Shown one piece after another: positions 19,848 through 31,717 of a stretch of DNA of 64,000 bases. A model generated the notes under the pieces. It searched no databases. It saw nothing but the letters and a program-made list of their open reading frames with translations, and was not told the origin of the DNA. The translations under genes were made by a program, and so were the position numbers. The first letter of the stretch is position 1. The number at the start of each line of letters is the position of its first letter. The stretch is from Epithemia pelagica (taxonomy: Eukaryota > Bacillariophyta > Bacillariophyceae > Surirellales > Surirellaceae): positions 1,116,001-1,180,000 of the forward strand of contig OX337237.1 in NCBI GenBank assembly GCA_946965045.2, read 5' to 3'.

Positions 19848-20442
19848 TCACCGCCGCCGACGACGACCACGCGCTGGAACTTCCCAAACATTGTCATGTT
19901 CATTCAAGACAATAACGATGCGGTTGGGGTCAGATCGAGAAAAAGCCTTTTCCTCGTCATGGTGCTTCTGATGAACAAAGTCAATCTTGATGGCAGACTT
20001 GGAGGACACTTGTGTTTGAATGAAATTGGCACACTCCTCTCCCGACATCCACAAACATTCCGGCCACGGTCCTTCTGTATTCTTGTGTTTCTTGTTCGTT
20101 TTGGTTTTCGATTTGGCAACGGTACCGGAAGAAGACGAAAGGTGTTTGCTCGCAGTATCGAATCCCGCCAATCTTTTTGTGTTGCCCTTCTGAGCGGATC
20201 CCATCAACTTGATCCAATGAAGCATTAGGCATCATCATGATTGGAAACAAAGAGAATCGAGTTAAGATATTATTGTGCAGCAATTTTTGTGATTGTCAAA
20301 GGCGGGACCAAGATGATTCGCATTGAAAACTCACCACATTGTCGCCGTACATGAAATCAAAAAACACAAGGGCCGAAACAAAGGCCACTACTACGGCCAA
20401 AATGTTCTTCTCGGGTGAGCTACCTGTGCCGAGAAGCACCAT
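19848..20442 (-). CDS. Potato inhibitor I family serine protease inhibitor, membrane-anchored or secreted, copy B (two exons)
   Basis: Exon 1 is 20442-20335. The intron starts GTGAGT at 20334 and ends most likely at CTCAG before 20189 (an alternative AAG acceptor before 20207 is also phase 0). Exon 2 ends at the TGA at 19848. The preferred model has 149 residues. Exon 1 encodes a hydrophobic segment (NILAVVVAFVSALVFFDF) that could be a signal peptide or anchor. Exon 2 has a Lys/Thr-rich spacer, then GPWPECLWMSG, the helix EECANFIQTQV, and RIVIVLNEHDNVWEVPARG followed by a terminal Arg run. The order and the two flanking Cys match copy A at 3774-4280, including the single phase-0 intron after the hydrophobic leader, so the two are paralogs by descent. 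The acidic/His loop (HQKHHDEE) replaces the Ser-rich loop of copy A, suggesting different targets. Confidence 0.75.
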
Positions 20443-22556
20443 GGTAGTCGTCAATCTGGATGATGATGAGGATGATTCTTGTGGTGTTGATGTTTCTACA
20501 GTTGCAGGAATGTGCCTTCCTCTGCACGTCCTTCAGAAGACTCTCAAAAGGTCTTGGTCCCGTTCATCCACCCGAAATCGCTATCCCTGCTACCGGAGTC
20601 GGGATTCCTCTAGCCCTTCCCTTGATTTCCACTTTCCTTTGGCAATTCCACAATGTTGCACCGAGCGGCAGAAGAAGAGACTCAGGGCCTGTGTGTGTCA
20701 CACTGCCACGTCCAAGAACCCAATGGATTTGGTAGTTTTACCTTGTCGGTGGTCCCGTCGTGCAAAAGACGCACCCGACCGCAACCATGGCAAAAAACTC
20801 ATGCGGCCAATGAACAGGATGCCACCAGAACCGAGAAGGAACAATGTAACCATCTCTCCACAATGCCATGTTGCCCGTAACTGAGCAATAACGTCCCATG
20901 TATTGGCACTCAAGAGTTACGCAACGACAAACACTCATGATTTCGTGGAAGAACGATCCCCCACCAGGAATGAGTGGAGATGGGAAAGGGATGCGCCGTC
21001 CGAGTTTGCCAGATTCATCCTATCCGTCAGTGTCGGGACGGGGGAAAGAACCGGCAATCACTCTCCCTTGGGATTCCACAATGTAACACTGATTGCATTT
21101 GGGTGATCATGGGAGCAACCTTCTACGCATTCCATCCAAGACACAAGAGTGTTTGGTTTCCCGAAAACCACGCTCTACTACGCAAATTCCTGGGATACCA
21201 TTCCCCAGGTGTCAAGCAAGTGTGACTCTGACGTACACAAGATCCAAACTTTTTTACGTGGTGATTGTTGTTACTCTCGAACGAGCCAGAGACTTGTGTG
21301 TGTGTAACGCACTCTCCGAAAAGTTCTTGAAACACCCGAATAACCAAGAACCGCACGTTGTGTGTTGTCAAAGAATGAAGTTTGAATCTCGTATTCTGGA
21401 CAAAAAATGTGTGAGGCAAAAGGTGACGGTCCAAAGGTTCCAACTGTGAATGGCCACCGGTTCACAGTTAGATAGAGTTTGCTAGTTGCAAGGGTCGTTT
21501 TGGTCTTTTATCTACGAGTGCGTTGTCTCCTTTTGTTTGCGATCGCGACGACTCTTTCATCCCAAAAACAAAACAGCCTCTTCACGACATGATTATTCTT
21601 TGTCTCGTCTTCTCAAACAAGATGTCGCCAATCGAATGGGTCCCTTCGTCCCTTCGAAACACTGCACACAAACAGAGCAGTCCAGGACAATTTCCCAAAG
21701 GGCAATTCTACTCATTCACGGTTCAGGAGACTGACCCTCTCGCATAACTCAAACTTGAGCGTACGTATCCTTGAATGTAAACAGATTTTAGGAGTTCAGT
21801 GGTAATGAAACGATAGAGAGTATAGAGTGAAAGACCAGCCGGTTTGCGGCTCGCGAGCTGCGAGCTCCCCGGAACAGACTGTTCTTGTTGTTCTGGTTCT
21901 GCCATTTCGATGACGCATGACGTATCATGCAGGACTTATCGCAATATTGAGTGGGCTCAGTGACCCGGGACTCAGTGATTCACTCCCACGCGTACGGCGC
22001 AGTAAATTTGAACATTAGCTAGCAACATGATTCCAGATATCCACGTAGAGGAGTAGGTATCCATGCTGCGTGCATTGTGCGTAGTGCGTAACTACCTCCA
22101 AGCAGAGGCGACCCGGTCAGTCGCACCTAGTGTTGCATTCCCTTACGAGTGCAGCTTTTTTCCGACTGAGGCCTGCAGGACTCACTCACCCCCGCTGGGG
22201 GGTAAGTGAATAACTCGTACACGTTACACACGACGGAGTCGAGAGATAATTCGCTGCGTACAATTTTTACAGACGGAGAATATAACGCAGAGAACGGAGA
22301 ATAGTCAGAGCTCAATCCCACAAACTGGAAAAAGCGAATTGCCCTCTAGCGATCGTCTGGAGTCTGGATGCATGAAGGATTGCAAGACTGCAACACACAA
22401 CAACAACCATCTGAAGTAGGTAACCTTACGGAGCAACGCAATCCCACTCAAGACGGAAGGAATCTGATTTCATCATTCCCTTGCATTCCCACAACCTACA
22501 ACCCAACCAGGACAGCCCAAGACTCCTCTGCTGTTCGTCTCTTTTACCAACCAACC
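20443..22556. other. 2.1-kb gap without a supported gene
   Basis: Several frames of 60-180 residues occur on both strands between 20450 and 21450, some with hydrophobic stretches (for example plus strand 20460-20735 and minus strand 20698-20913). None joins into a convincing gene, and frames with protein-like pieces are interrupted. It could hold a decayed or intron-rich gene. From 21450 to 22300 nothing is recognised. Confidence 0.3.
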
Positions 22557-23536
22557 ATGATGCACTCGAAACGCTCACTACCACATCCAGGTTCGTCTTT
22601 GGAACAAACGTTGCCATCTCCTTCGTAAGGCGGCAAACCAGCACTGTTTGGCAATCTCTGTCGCGAAGAAAGTGAAACAACAGTGGAAAGCGAAAGCAGC
22701 CTCGAAAGTTGCCGTTGCCATGACCACGACGACACGCCCTATGTCATTCAAGTGGTCGAACCATCCTTGCAATCGTCGTCACATTCTAGTAGTTCACCCT
22801 CCTTCTCGGTACTCGTGGTGGGTGTCACGGGACCGTGTGGGACGGAAACGGTTCGACAATTGGCTGCTGCTTCATCCGGCGCCATGATTTATGGAATGAG
22901 CTGTGACATTGGCAGCGTCTCGCAAGAAACCATGAACCAAACCGAGGCCTTGATTCAAGGCCATGCGACAGACCGTGCCGATCTCGAACGAGCCTTGTGG
23001 ATTAGTCAAGCGGATACTATTGTGGTATGTGCCGATGATGTCTCTCTCTGGAAAACACAAGAGGGACAGGGATCAGCGGTGGCTCTTTCCTTGACACATA
23101 CACTGGTTTCCGTCTTGGCACAAGAATGCTTTCAACAGGTGCGTCTGTTAGTGGTATCGTGGGCGACATTCACCACAACTGCAGACGACCCACAAGGGCC
23201 CCAACACGGCGGCGGCGGCATGACTCTACTGGAACATCATATGCAACTCGAACACGAGCTTCAAGACGACCCCACGGTACGAAACCGGACTACCATTTTG
23301 CGTCCACCCAAGACGGATGGTTTCTTGGACATTTTGACCGGCTCTCGGAACTGTCGCTTGCCCGTGGCCGCCCAACGGTTGCATTTCCGAACCGCGACAG
23401 CGAGCAAGAAAAGCAAATCACGGAGGACCCACTGGCAAGGATGGTCCAAAACGCGACACAAGAATTGGCCAAATATGTCGTCCACGAAGTCATTCATGGA
23501 CAGCATCCAGGCCTTATTGTCAACATTCCACCATGA
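22557..23536 (+). pseudogene. Rossmann-fold NAD(P)-binding (atypical SDR/NmrA-like) gene with probable frameshift
   Basis: A likely model has exon 1 at 22557-22590 (ATG ATG CAC...), an intron at 22591-22683 (GTTCGT...ACAACAG), and exon 2 from 22684. The frame that continues upstream of exon 2 has no ATG, so a first exon is needed. Exon 2 shows the beta-alpha-beta nucleotide-binding start VLVVGVTGPCGTETVRQL, then an Asp/Arg-rich switch and VVCADD. Around 23380-23410 the protein-like reading passes from this frame to the one ending at 23536: LTGSRNCRLPVAAQRLHFRT in the first, then EKQITEDPLARMVQNATQ and YVVHEVIHGQHPGLIVNIPP in the second. The shift is one base short, and no GT-AG pair of the right length explains it. 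So it is either a real disabling indel or a sequencing error. Substrate unknown. Confidence 0.55.
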
Positions 23537-23935
23537 AGTCATGCATATTTTGAATTGCTTTTGGATCCATCTCATTTTTCAATCCAGCGGCAACAATTTT
23601 GAGCGCTATGGCACAGTTTGTAACACTTTCAACTATAGAACGCTACCGCAATTTTACAATTCTGTTATTCTTTTCCTCTTGTTACCATAGATACAGCCTT
23701 GGCATCGAGGATGTAGAGGTTTCTTCCATATCCTTGTGTTTGTAACTGGATTGCACGATTCTGTCCTTCTCTTCCACATCCACGCTATTGTAAGATCTAT
23801 TTGTGTCTCCCAAACAAGTGAACTCCAACGGGTTCTTCTACGATGGTTTTCTCTCTATGCTACAAAATACAACAACAATCGCTCGTTTCCAAACTACACT
23901 ACTGCAGACTCCACGTCGTAGTAGGTATTAGTACT
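23537..23935. other. Convergent intergenic gap
   Basis: Between two converging 3' ends; nothing recognised. Confidence 0.3.
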
Positions 23936-25054
23936 TCAACAGCGGTAGGTTGTACCGGGATGATTCTTGAGGGCTTGCCAATCGATTTCGGCTTGTAATT
24001 TTCGCAATTCCAAATGACGGGCTTCTCGTACTTGCTTGGCCTTTTGTTTGGCCGCTCGCAAGGTACTCAAGGAGGGCAAGGCTTGGGCTACCGATGTTGT
24101 TGCTCTTGTGGTGGTTGCTGTTGTTTTGTGGACACTCGGAACCGGCGAGACCACTGCGACGGATTCCTCGCAGTCGTATTGATGTTCATGGCTGTCATCA
24201 TCATCATCATCAAAGGACAGAGTGGTGGGAATGGTGGAACCGCCATCGTCTTCCATGGTGGTATTGGGGGAAATAATGGTGGAGGACACGACCGATGTCA
24301 AACCACTGCTGGACAAGGAGGCGGTCGTAGCGGTCCCATCCCGGGATGGATTGGTTTGCAACAACACGTAGGAAGACGCATGGGAGGATTTTCGAACATG
24401 CAGGGACGGCGTTTTGGTGGTGGCATACGAATACCGTTTCTTGGACGGTGGAGAATGAGATCCATCCAGAACCAAAAATCCATCGGCATCGCAGGGTGGC
24501 AAGGAAGAGGAGAATTCCGGCTGGTGTGTGTGCCGTTCCATAGCCAAAGGTTCGTGAATCGGCGGTTGTGATCGTGGCAGTGGTGGCGGCGGCGGGGGAG
24601 GTGGTGGTTGCCGTTGTCCGCAACATCGTCGACTGTTGGAGGTAACCGGAGTGGAATCGGTGGTTGTGACGGCAACGGGAGCGTGTGGCGGCGGCGGCGG
24701 CGGTGGAGTGTGGGACACTCCTCGGGTCGGATGAGGTGGTGGTCGAACCACTCCTCGTCTTGCGGAGGAGGATGGTGGCGTGACAAACGGAAGTGGTCGT
24801 CCCGGTGCTCGTGGAACCATGGGTGCTCTGTTTTCTGGTTGTCGTTCGGTATTAGTAGGATGAGGATGATCTTGTTCATCGTCACTGGCAAAAATCAGAC
24901 TATTGAGATCGGGTTCTGTTTCTTGATATTCCGTGGACCCATCATAGACTTGCAATTGCGTACTGGACATGGCCGTGCAACACAACAATCGATCCAAAAA
25001 GTGACTGGCCGTTTCTTCCAGCCGCGTTTTGGTGGTTTTGGTTCGTTCCAACAT
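23936..25054 (-). CDS. Hypothetical proline-rich low-complexity protein
   Basis: The first in-frame ATG is at 25054, giving 372 residues ending at the TGA at 23936. The frame is open a further 200 bases upstream without an ATG, and that stretch is also protein-like (a KSSLAFLHHTHDA segment). An upstream exon joined by an intron may therefore supply the true start. The product has an N-terminal helical segment (RLEETASHFLDRLLCC), two poly-Pro tracts, Ser/Thr-rich disorder, an Asp run, and a C-terminal charged helix (AAKQKAKQVREARHLELRKL). No known domain. The composition suggests a disordered adaptor with a terminal coiled coil, but I do not recognise a family. Confidence 0.55.
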   Translation of the reverse strand: MLERTKTTKTRLEETASHFLDRLLCCTAMSSTQLQVYDGSTEYQETEPDLNSLIFASDDEQDHPHPTNTERQPENRAPMVPRAPGRPLPFVTPPSSSARRGVVRPPPHPTRGVSHTPPPPPPPHAPVAVTTTDSTPVTSNSRRCCGQRQPPPPPPPPPLPRSQPPIHEPLAMERHTHQPEFSSSLPPCDADGFLVLDGSHSPPSKKRYSYATTKTPSLHVRKSSHASSYVLLQTNPSRDGTATTASLSSSGLTSVVSSTIISPNTTMEDDGGSTIPTTLSFDDDDDDSHEHQYDCEESVAVVSPVPSVHKTTATTTRATTSVAQALPSLSTLRAAKQKAKQVREARHLELRKLQAEIDWQALKNHPGTTYRC

Positions 25055-28000
25055 GGCGTCGTGTGTGTGATGCAAAAAGGCAAGGGACGACTTTTTGATT
25101 TGTGGTCTCTGGAATCCAAGACAATGGCGGCTCTCGAGTTTGTGGATTGGTTGGAACAGACCACAGTTTCGACCACCAGGAGGAGGAGTTGTTGCGACGA
25201 TGGTGGGTTGAGAGGGCGTTGATTTGGAAACACCCGCGAGCAAACGAATCGATTCCGCTTCTCACCCAGACAAGTGTTGAATTGTGACTCCTACACACAC
25301 ACTACTAAGTACAAGTGTTGTGAGTCGAACACAAGAGTGACAACACACAACGGGAGGGGTTGAACCACGGAGGCCAAGAGGGAGAAACTGGAGTGTCCCA
25401 AAGGGCCTTTCCAGAGGAAGACTGGTTGTGATATTCCAACTGGTGTGGTAGATTGAAGTGGTTCAACAGTACCCCAGAAGAGCAAGCCTCGACGATGCGT
25501 TCTTGTGGGAGTCTCAATCCGCAATGTACCTTTCTTTCTCTCAAGAGGACGGAGTATCGTTTCGACAGCTTAAAACGAAGTTGGAGAGCTCGACCACAAA
25601 ACTGAACTGGAGTCGATTGAGAGTGTGCGGTCCCAGCAATCACAAGCAAATGGTAATAATCGAAAACTTCTCTCAACGTCGGAGCTTCCAGGCAGGCAGT
25701 ACAGCGTGACTGCTACGTGTAGGGAGAAACGTACGAATGAATGTGTACGGCCCTGTTTCTGTTGCGACGAGAGAAATCGAGAGGGAGAGAGAGGCGATAC
25801 ATATCGCGTGAACAAAAACGGTCTCACTTTTTGCAATTTTGTTGTTGGACTGCCAATTGGAACCAATCGTGGATTATAATAGAGTGTCCCGTCTCCGAGG
25901 AATACATAGAGTGGACACGAGCTACGAAAACCTTGAGCCAACTGTCTGTACAATGGATCGTGTCTTTGAACTGCGCGACCGAAACGGATACCTATAAGCT
26001 TCCACGGGCGATTCGCGCACTTTCTTCCGTCACATACTATGTATTTGTCGCACTCTACAGGACTGGGTACTTTGAAATAGAGCACCATGGGACCAAAGTC
26101 CCGGCAAACTCTGAATACATTCCATGGAAGTAACAATCATCGCGCCAGCCCGTGATGACTGTGAAATAGAAAGTAGAGCGAGCCAATGAATGGGCACCGA
26201 GTTGTACAGTTTACAGTAGAGTAAAATTTTGAAGCCGCGAAAACGCGACCCGCTCTTGATGGATGCCTACAAATTTTGGAGGTACCCCGGCCACTCTCCG
26301 TCAAACTGTACGTTTGGATCGTGGATCGTGGTCGTTCCGACAATGACGAACGGAAAAAATCTGGCCCTCCAAAGCCATTCTCGCCACGCGCTCCTCCATC
26401 CATCGTGCACCTTGTTTCGTTTGGTCTCTCTCTCTCTTCTTGGTTGTTGGTTCCCAAGACTTGGGTTTGGACCTGACCCAGATATTGATCGACGACTTTG
26501 GTGCCTCTCAAGGGATTGACTTGGACTGCTTTCCATAACTTAGAGCACCAAAGGAATCTCCCCTGTCACTATTTGCAAAAAAAGTGACGCGCGTCGTGAA
26601 AGACAGCTGCTGCTCATCCATCAATCCATTGCAACGGATCTCTTGTCCAGGCTCAAAGAACATCAAGACCAGCCGTTCTCCCTTTTGGCTTGTGGTGACT
26701 CCAACGACTCGAAACGGTCCCGAAGAATCTACCTAGCTTGACCTATTGTCCATCATGCCAAACTTGTTCCTTATAATGGTCTTTTACGTCTTGTTCGACG
26801 CCTTTTCCTAAAGCACCAAAACTCTTCAAGAGCCAGTACACCACTGGTCCCTGCCTCATCATGGTGTTGCCAATGGCATAGAGAGGAGTTTCTTTCGATG
26901 TGTGTGTGTACGCGCGGTATGACCCCGGGGACACGAACGTTGCATGGAGGATGGTGGTTGTTGTCGTTGTAAAGGACCACCCCGCTCTTGTCAATGCAAC
27001 CGGACGCGTGGAAGGAACACGACGGAATAGTGTATAGAACTACCCGAATCTTTAGAGTGTCTATTACGGGACAAGCATACCTCTTTGTTTTCCACCTGTC
27101 TTCTACGGTCGTGGAAGGAGGACCAACTGGTCCCGTCTGTAGATTTCGGTAGGATGGATGCATCAATGGATGGAGAAGAAAGGACCTAGGTATGACTGTA
27201 GAGACGCAAAAAGGACACGAAGAATGTGATGACGAGCGAGACACAAAGTACATCTTTTATCCGCGGACCAATGCTTGGATCTCGTTCTAGGAAAAATGGT
27301 AGTTCACTCGTTACCGCTTTGTGCTGCAACGAAAAAGACGAAGGGATTTTTGTCATGATTTCGACAATCCTTTTCTCCAAGAGGGTCTCCTCTACACGCA
27401 CCTGTTAGTTGCTGATGCCCCACCCAGAAGAGTTGTTGTGCATGATTGAAACTGAGATCATGGTCCACAGTCCACAGCCACGGAGCATCGCTCTACTACT
27501 ATGCAAGCTATCTCGACGCTGGTCCTTTCGGGGAGGACGATAGTCGAGTCATGGAATGTGGTTTGAGCCGTGGGGGTGGGGGAGGAGGATCGCGCCATTG
27601 TGGCATCCATCGGCTCGCGCGCGATTGTTTTCTGATGGCTTGACGTCAATCAGGTGTCACGAACTCGGACACCACGCATTGAAACTCCTCATCATTATGA
27701 TACGTTTATCAATTAAAGATCATTGTGAATCTTAGAATCTTTTACCGATGAGGTGTGATTGGAACCCAAACGCGAAGACGAAATTGCACACCAAAGAGAG
27801 CCAGATGTCTTGGTACGTAGGGGGCAGTAGGGAACATACGTAGTCCCAACGCTCGGGACGAATGGAGGTTCGTATTTGGAATTTGGAGTGCGAACGGGAG
27901 GTACAGTCATGAGCGCGCGCGACTCGCCATTCGCCTACAGTACCATGGCGCATCACGGTCACTCTCAAAATTTTTGTAGCATCTGCTCTCGTGATACACG

Positions 28001-28285
28001 TAGGTTGTCATCACAATCTCAAGTCAAACGAGAGCCGCCCAACGAAAAGGTCGTGTGGTGCTTCTTGTTTCTTGTTGTCCAGTTTGAGTGACAGCGAACG
28101 TTGGACTTGACATCTCTCGTGCTGTGTTTCGGTCTTGGCGTGTCTTTGCGGCAGTGTCTCTAATTTGGCTTGTGTGACAACCTCTCTGGAAGCTTTGTGC
28201 TCAGCTTCCTTCTCTTCTTGAATCGATCAAGTCCGTGCTGAGCGACTATTTCATTCAGTGGTCTTTCGTTTGTGACTGTCCCAAC
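25055..28285. other. 3.2-kb gene-poor region
   Basis: Open frames up to about 190 residues exist (minus strand 25570-26136, 25305-25676; plus strand 25741-26133), but they overlap each other on both strands and none has a recognisable fold or codon-driven pattern. I see no transposon ends, RNA gene or repeat array. The right end must hold the promoter of the gene at 28286. Confidence 0.35.
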
Positions 28286-29818
28286 ATGTCACTGTCTACC
28301 ATTCTTCGGTCGTATCGGGCGCCTCATCATGAACAGGCTCCCTCTTCTCCTTCGTCGTCGTCATCGGACAAGAACCAGAATTCTAATCCCTTGTCGAAAG
28401 AAGATGCCATGGCCTGCACGCGGATACTGGAACAATGCGAAATGTTTCAAAAGGTGCCACCGGAAATGTTGACGGCAGTAGTGGCCGAAATGAGAGTTCG
28501 TCATGTCCACCAAAATGAAAAGTTTGTGCATCAAGGTGAATCCTGCGATCGCTTTTACTTGTTGGAAGAAGGTGAAATCATTCGCAAGCATTTGGACGAG
28601 AGCAGCGGCAAGACGCATGTGGTCAAATTTGCCATTAAAGCGAGTTCCATCAACACCATGCGCATCTTGTCTGGTGATACCTACCACAATACCATTAAAT
28701 GCGTCAGTGAAGGTGGTTGCAAGTTGTACGAAATGAGACGCACCGATTTTATCAATTTGTTGAAACGCAATCCGGACTTGTCGGTTCACATTGCCGATGG
28801 CTTGAGTGAAGCTTTGAAGCGAGGTTCCAAAAAGTTTCAGACACCCTTGCTGCAACAACAGCAACAAGAAGTCAATGTGCCAGCTGTCGCCATTGCAGCC
28901 GGCATTGAATCCTATTATCGGAGCGCCTTGAATGCCCTCTTGAATGCGCAATTGACGGGTATCAAGGCACCTCAATTGTTCCCCAATATGCACGTTCAAG
29001 TGCCGGTCCGAATTTCCTATATTACTGGATTCAAGGGTTTGCGAGCCGCCTTGGAAAGTTGGATCGACAAGTCGGACGAGGGAGGGCCAGCGTCTCTCTT
29101 TGCATCATCATCATCCTCTTCTTCTTCATCCCCCCTGATCCATGGAGCCCGTCACGACGATCATCATTCGACCATCAATAGTACTTCGTTTCGTTTGGCC
29201 ATGGCCATTGCTCCTGGTATTATCATGACACCGATTGCCAGTGTCTTGGAGGCCTCCAATGCCGGTCACATGAACTCGGAACCCCTCTTGACACGCCGTT
29301 GGATGCGAGGCTTTGTCCCCCGCATGGGTCGTGAAATTATTTTTGGATTGGGCCTGAATCAATTGAGTGATTACTTTGAAGAACGATGGTATCCCATTTT
29401 TCACGCCGACAGTACCAATCGCGACGGCATTGGCGAAACGGCCAAGAACCACAATTCTGTTTTGGCCAACGCAGCTGGCAGTTTGACGGCTGGTATCGTG
29501 GCGGGATACTTTTCGCACATTCCGCACAACATGTCCACATACAAATTGTTGGAACCGCAAAAGTCGTACGGGGAATTGTACCGCTACTTTGTGCAGCAAT
29601 CCGTCCCTCCCTTTGTCCATGACACGTGTCGACACTGGTCGCCCCAGGCCAAGTCCGTGGTGGAAACCATGGCCGCCACGCTCTTTCCCCGAGGCCTCAT
29701 TTTGCGCACGACGCAAATTGTCGGGTCCTTTGTCATTTTGAATGGAACCATTAATTATTTGCAAAATGTCGAAATGCAAAAGTTGCATTCCATGGCCATG
29801 GGGCATGGCAATTATTGA
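28286..29818 (+). CDS. Cyclic-nucleotide-binding domain fused to a mitochondrial-carrier-like region
   Basis: The 510-residue product starts at the ATG at 28286; the longer frame begins with a non-ATG codon. After a Ser-rich leader, residues 45-165 form a cNMP-binding domain: LEQCEMFQKVPPEML, the hairpin (V)HQGESCDRFYLLEEGE, and YEMRRTDFINLLKRNPDL at the C-helix. The usual phosphate-binding cassette (FGE-x-ALL-x-x-x-x-RAA) is not seen; INTMRILSGDTYHNTIKC stands in its place, so nucleotide binding may be lost. Residues 200-510 are hydrophobic and carrier-like: LAMAIAPGIIMTPIASVLEAS, RGFVPRMGREIIFGLGLNQL, AAGSLTAGIVAGYFSHIPHN and TLFPRGLILRTTQIVGSFVIL recall the helix pairs of SLC25 carriers, but the P-x-(D/E)-x-x-(K/R) signatures are degenerate. 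This would be a non-canonical, possibly non-transporting carrier relative in an organelle membrane. The second assignment is tentative. Confidence 0.75.
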   Translation: MSLSTILRSYRAPHHEQAPSSPSSSSSDKNQNSNPLSKEDAMACTRILEQCEMFQKVPPEMLTAVVAEMRVRHVHQNEKFVHQGESCDRFYLLEEGEIIRKHLDESSGKTHVVKFAIKASSINTMRILSGDTYHNTIKCVSEGGCKLYEMRRTDFINLLKRNPDLSVHIADGLSEALKRGSKKFQTPLLQQQQQEVNVPAVAIAAGIESYYRSALNALLNAQLTGIKAPQLFPNMHVQVPVRISYITGFKGLRAALESWIDKSDEGGPASLFASSSSSSSSSPLIHGARHDDHHSTINSTSFRLAMAIAPGIIMTPIASVLEASNAGHMNSEPLLTRRWMRGFVPRMGREIIFGLGLNQLSDYFEERWYPIFHADSTNRDGIGETAKNHNSVLANAAGSLTAGIVAGYFSHIPHNMSTYKLLEPQKSYGELYRYFVQQSVPPFVHDTCRHWSPQAKSVVETMAATLFPRGLILRTTQIVGSFVILNGTINYLQNVEMQKLHSMAMGHGNY

Positions 29819-31717
29819 GGAACCAAAAGAACGAACCAGAACGATTTTGTGCGTGTGTGTGTGTGTTTGTATCAATACTATGTGAACCCTGTGGCGAGTC
29901 ACGACTGTTGTAATTGGTTTGGAACGGAGAGAGGTGGTTCGGGTGTACCGGTCTAAACGAGATGCCGCCCAGGGTACCCCAAGACGAAAACTGCGGTATT
30001 GCGGACGACGACAGTTGTCCATGCCATGGTACTAGGGATTCTTACACCCATGCAAGGAAGGAATGAACCAACGATTGTAGTGCTGTCTTCTCGTTGGACC
30101 TCCAAGTCGGCATTGCGAGAGAGCACTTCTTGCAACTCCACTCCTGGGTTTTCTTCCGCTCCCTGCCACTTGCCATTCCTCGAACCAAGGATTATTATGA
30201 TACCATTAGAAACAAACAGCCCATCCAGAAGACGGCTTGCGAAATATAAACAACGCTTCGAATCGGTTCCAGCCGAGTGTCCTATAAACTCTACCTAGAA
30301 AGAATACCTCCCATTTCATTGATTGAATTCTGAGGTCTAGCTTTGACAGGGACTCTTCTTCGCAGTATCAACAGAGTGTACTTATATGTGTTGTTGATAG
30401 ACTTCGTGCTCGAGGACAGGACCATCATGGTGGTTTTCTGTTTTGTTGTTGTGTTGGAGACACGGGACTAAAGCGTCGAACTACTCCTAGGAGTAGTGAG
30501 CATGAAGTAGCTAGCGATTGTAGGTAGTACGGGTAGTTTGTTCGTGAGTCGGGACTGTCGTAATTCTTGGAACTGCCGCGTGCGTACGCGAGCCATTTTA
30601 ACACCTCAGCGAGTAGAGGTAATAAATGTTCTTACATCATTTTTAAAATAAAGTTCTTATGCCTCGCTCGAGTTTCAAGGACACTTTTTCAGTCGCAACG
30701 AGCTGTCTGACGTAATGCGCCCTCCCAACTCCTTATCGCACGGATACCAACATTTATTATACAGGCTATTGATATTTTATTTTTGTAACGATAGAGATAG
30801 TGTGAATTTGGCAATGATCTCACTCTCACAACTTGCGCATGTGTCTTTGCTCTCATGTCTCTCCGCTCTCACGTACGTGGTGTTCTGCCATTGTATTGCT
30901 GACACAATCATCCCTCCGTTCGTCATGTTCGGCCATAGGTAATAGGTACAGCCGTTTGGTTGGACTTTGGGGAAGCGTTGGAAGACACAAGACACGGACC
31001 GGACGAAGTAACATAAGGAAACGACACCAGACCCACGTCGCTCTTGCTGTCTTCTTTCTTCTTGTTGTTTGGTGACAACCACACACACCTTTGGTGACAA
31101 CCACACACCTTTTGGGACGACCACAACGGGGGGAACCCGAAACCCGAACACAAAACACAAGGGGCAATCTTCCATTCCCTTGGTCGGCGGCACGGATTCT
31201 GGATTCTGATGATTCTCTTCGCCTCTCAAGATTCTCATCAACCTCCTCAAAATCCTCCATACACCATCCAAAACAAACGGCCAAGACCGTGAATGGCTCT
31301 CGCATCCTCAACCTTTACTGGCAAAGGAAGCAAACCTTTGGTTGGGGGGACCGAGGCACTCTAGCTACCGTCTACCAAACACCCTTCATCCCTCTCGACC
31401 GCCCTTCTTGTTGTCCACAGCAGCAACCGACCAAGCAACGGGCCGCGGAGAAGCTCCGCCACGTACGCCTCAAGTTATCGGTGTTGCGTCTGTGTTTTGT
31501 GTGTGTGCAAGTCCTCACCGTCATTCGTTTTCTCTCCTCCTGGCAGTCACTCCGCCCGTAGATGGAACATGACCCCCCGTCGGGGCCCTACTCCTCCCTC
31601 TTCGCTACACCACCAGAGTACCACGTCGTTTTGTTGTTGTTGTTGCCTGTTCCTGTTTGGTATTCGCCCCTCTCGTGAGGGTTAAAGAACCAAGGCGCCC
31701 TTGCTGGACCACCCACC
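29819..31717. other. 1.9-kb intergenic region
   Basis: Contains a short GT microsatellite (29851-29866) and an 18-base perfect palindrome centred on CCTAGG (30480-30497). Overlapping short frames on both strands near 30780-31560 are not supported as genes. Confidence 0.35.

Noticed and set aside
25570-26136. A 188-residue minus-strand frame in a gene-poor region
   Set aside because: Overlaps equally long frames on the other strand, with no domain, leader or conserved pattern.
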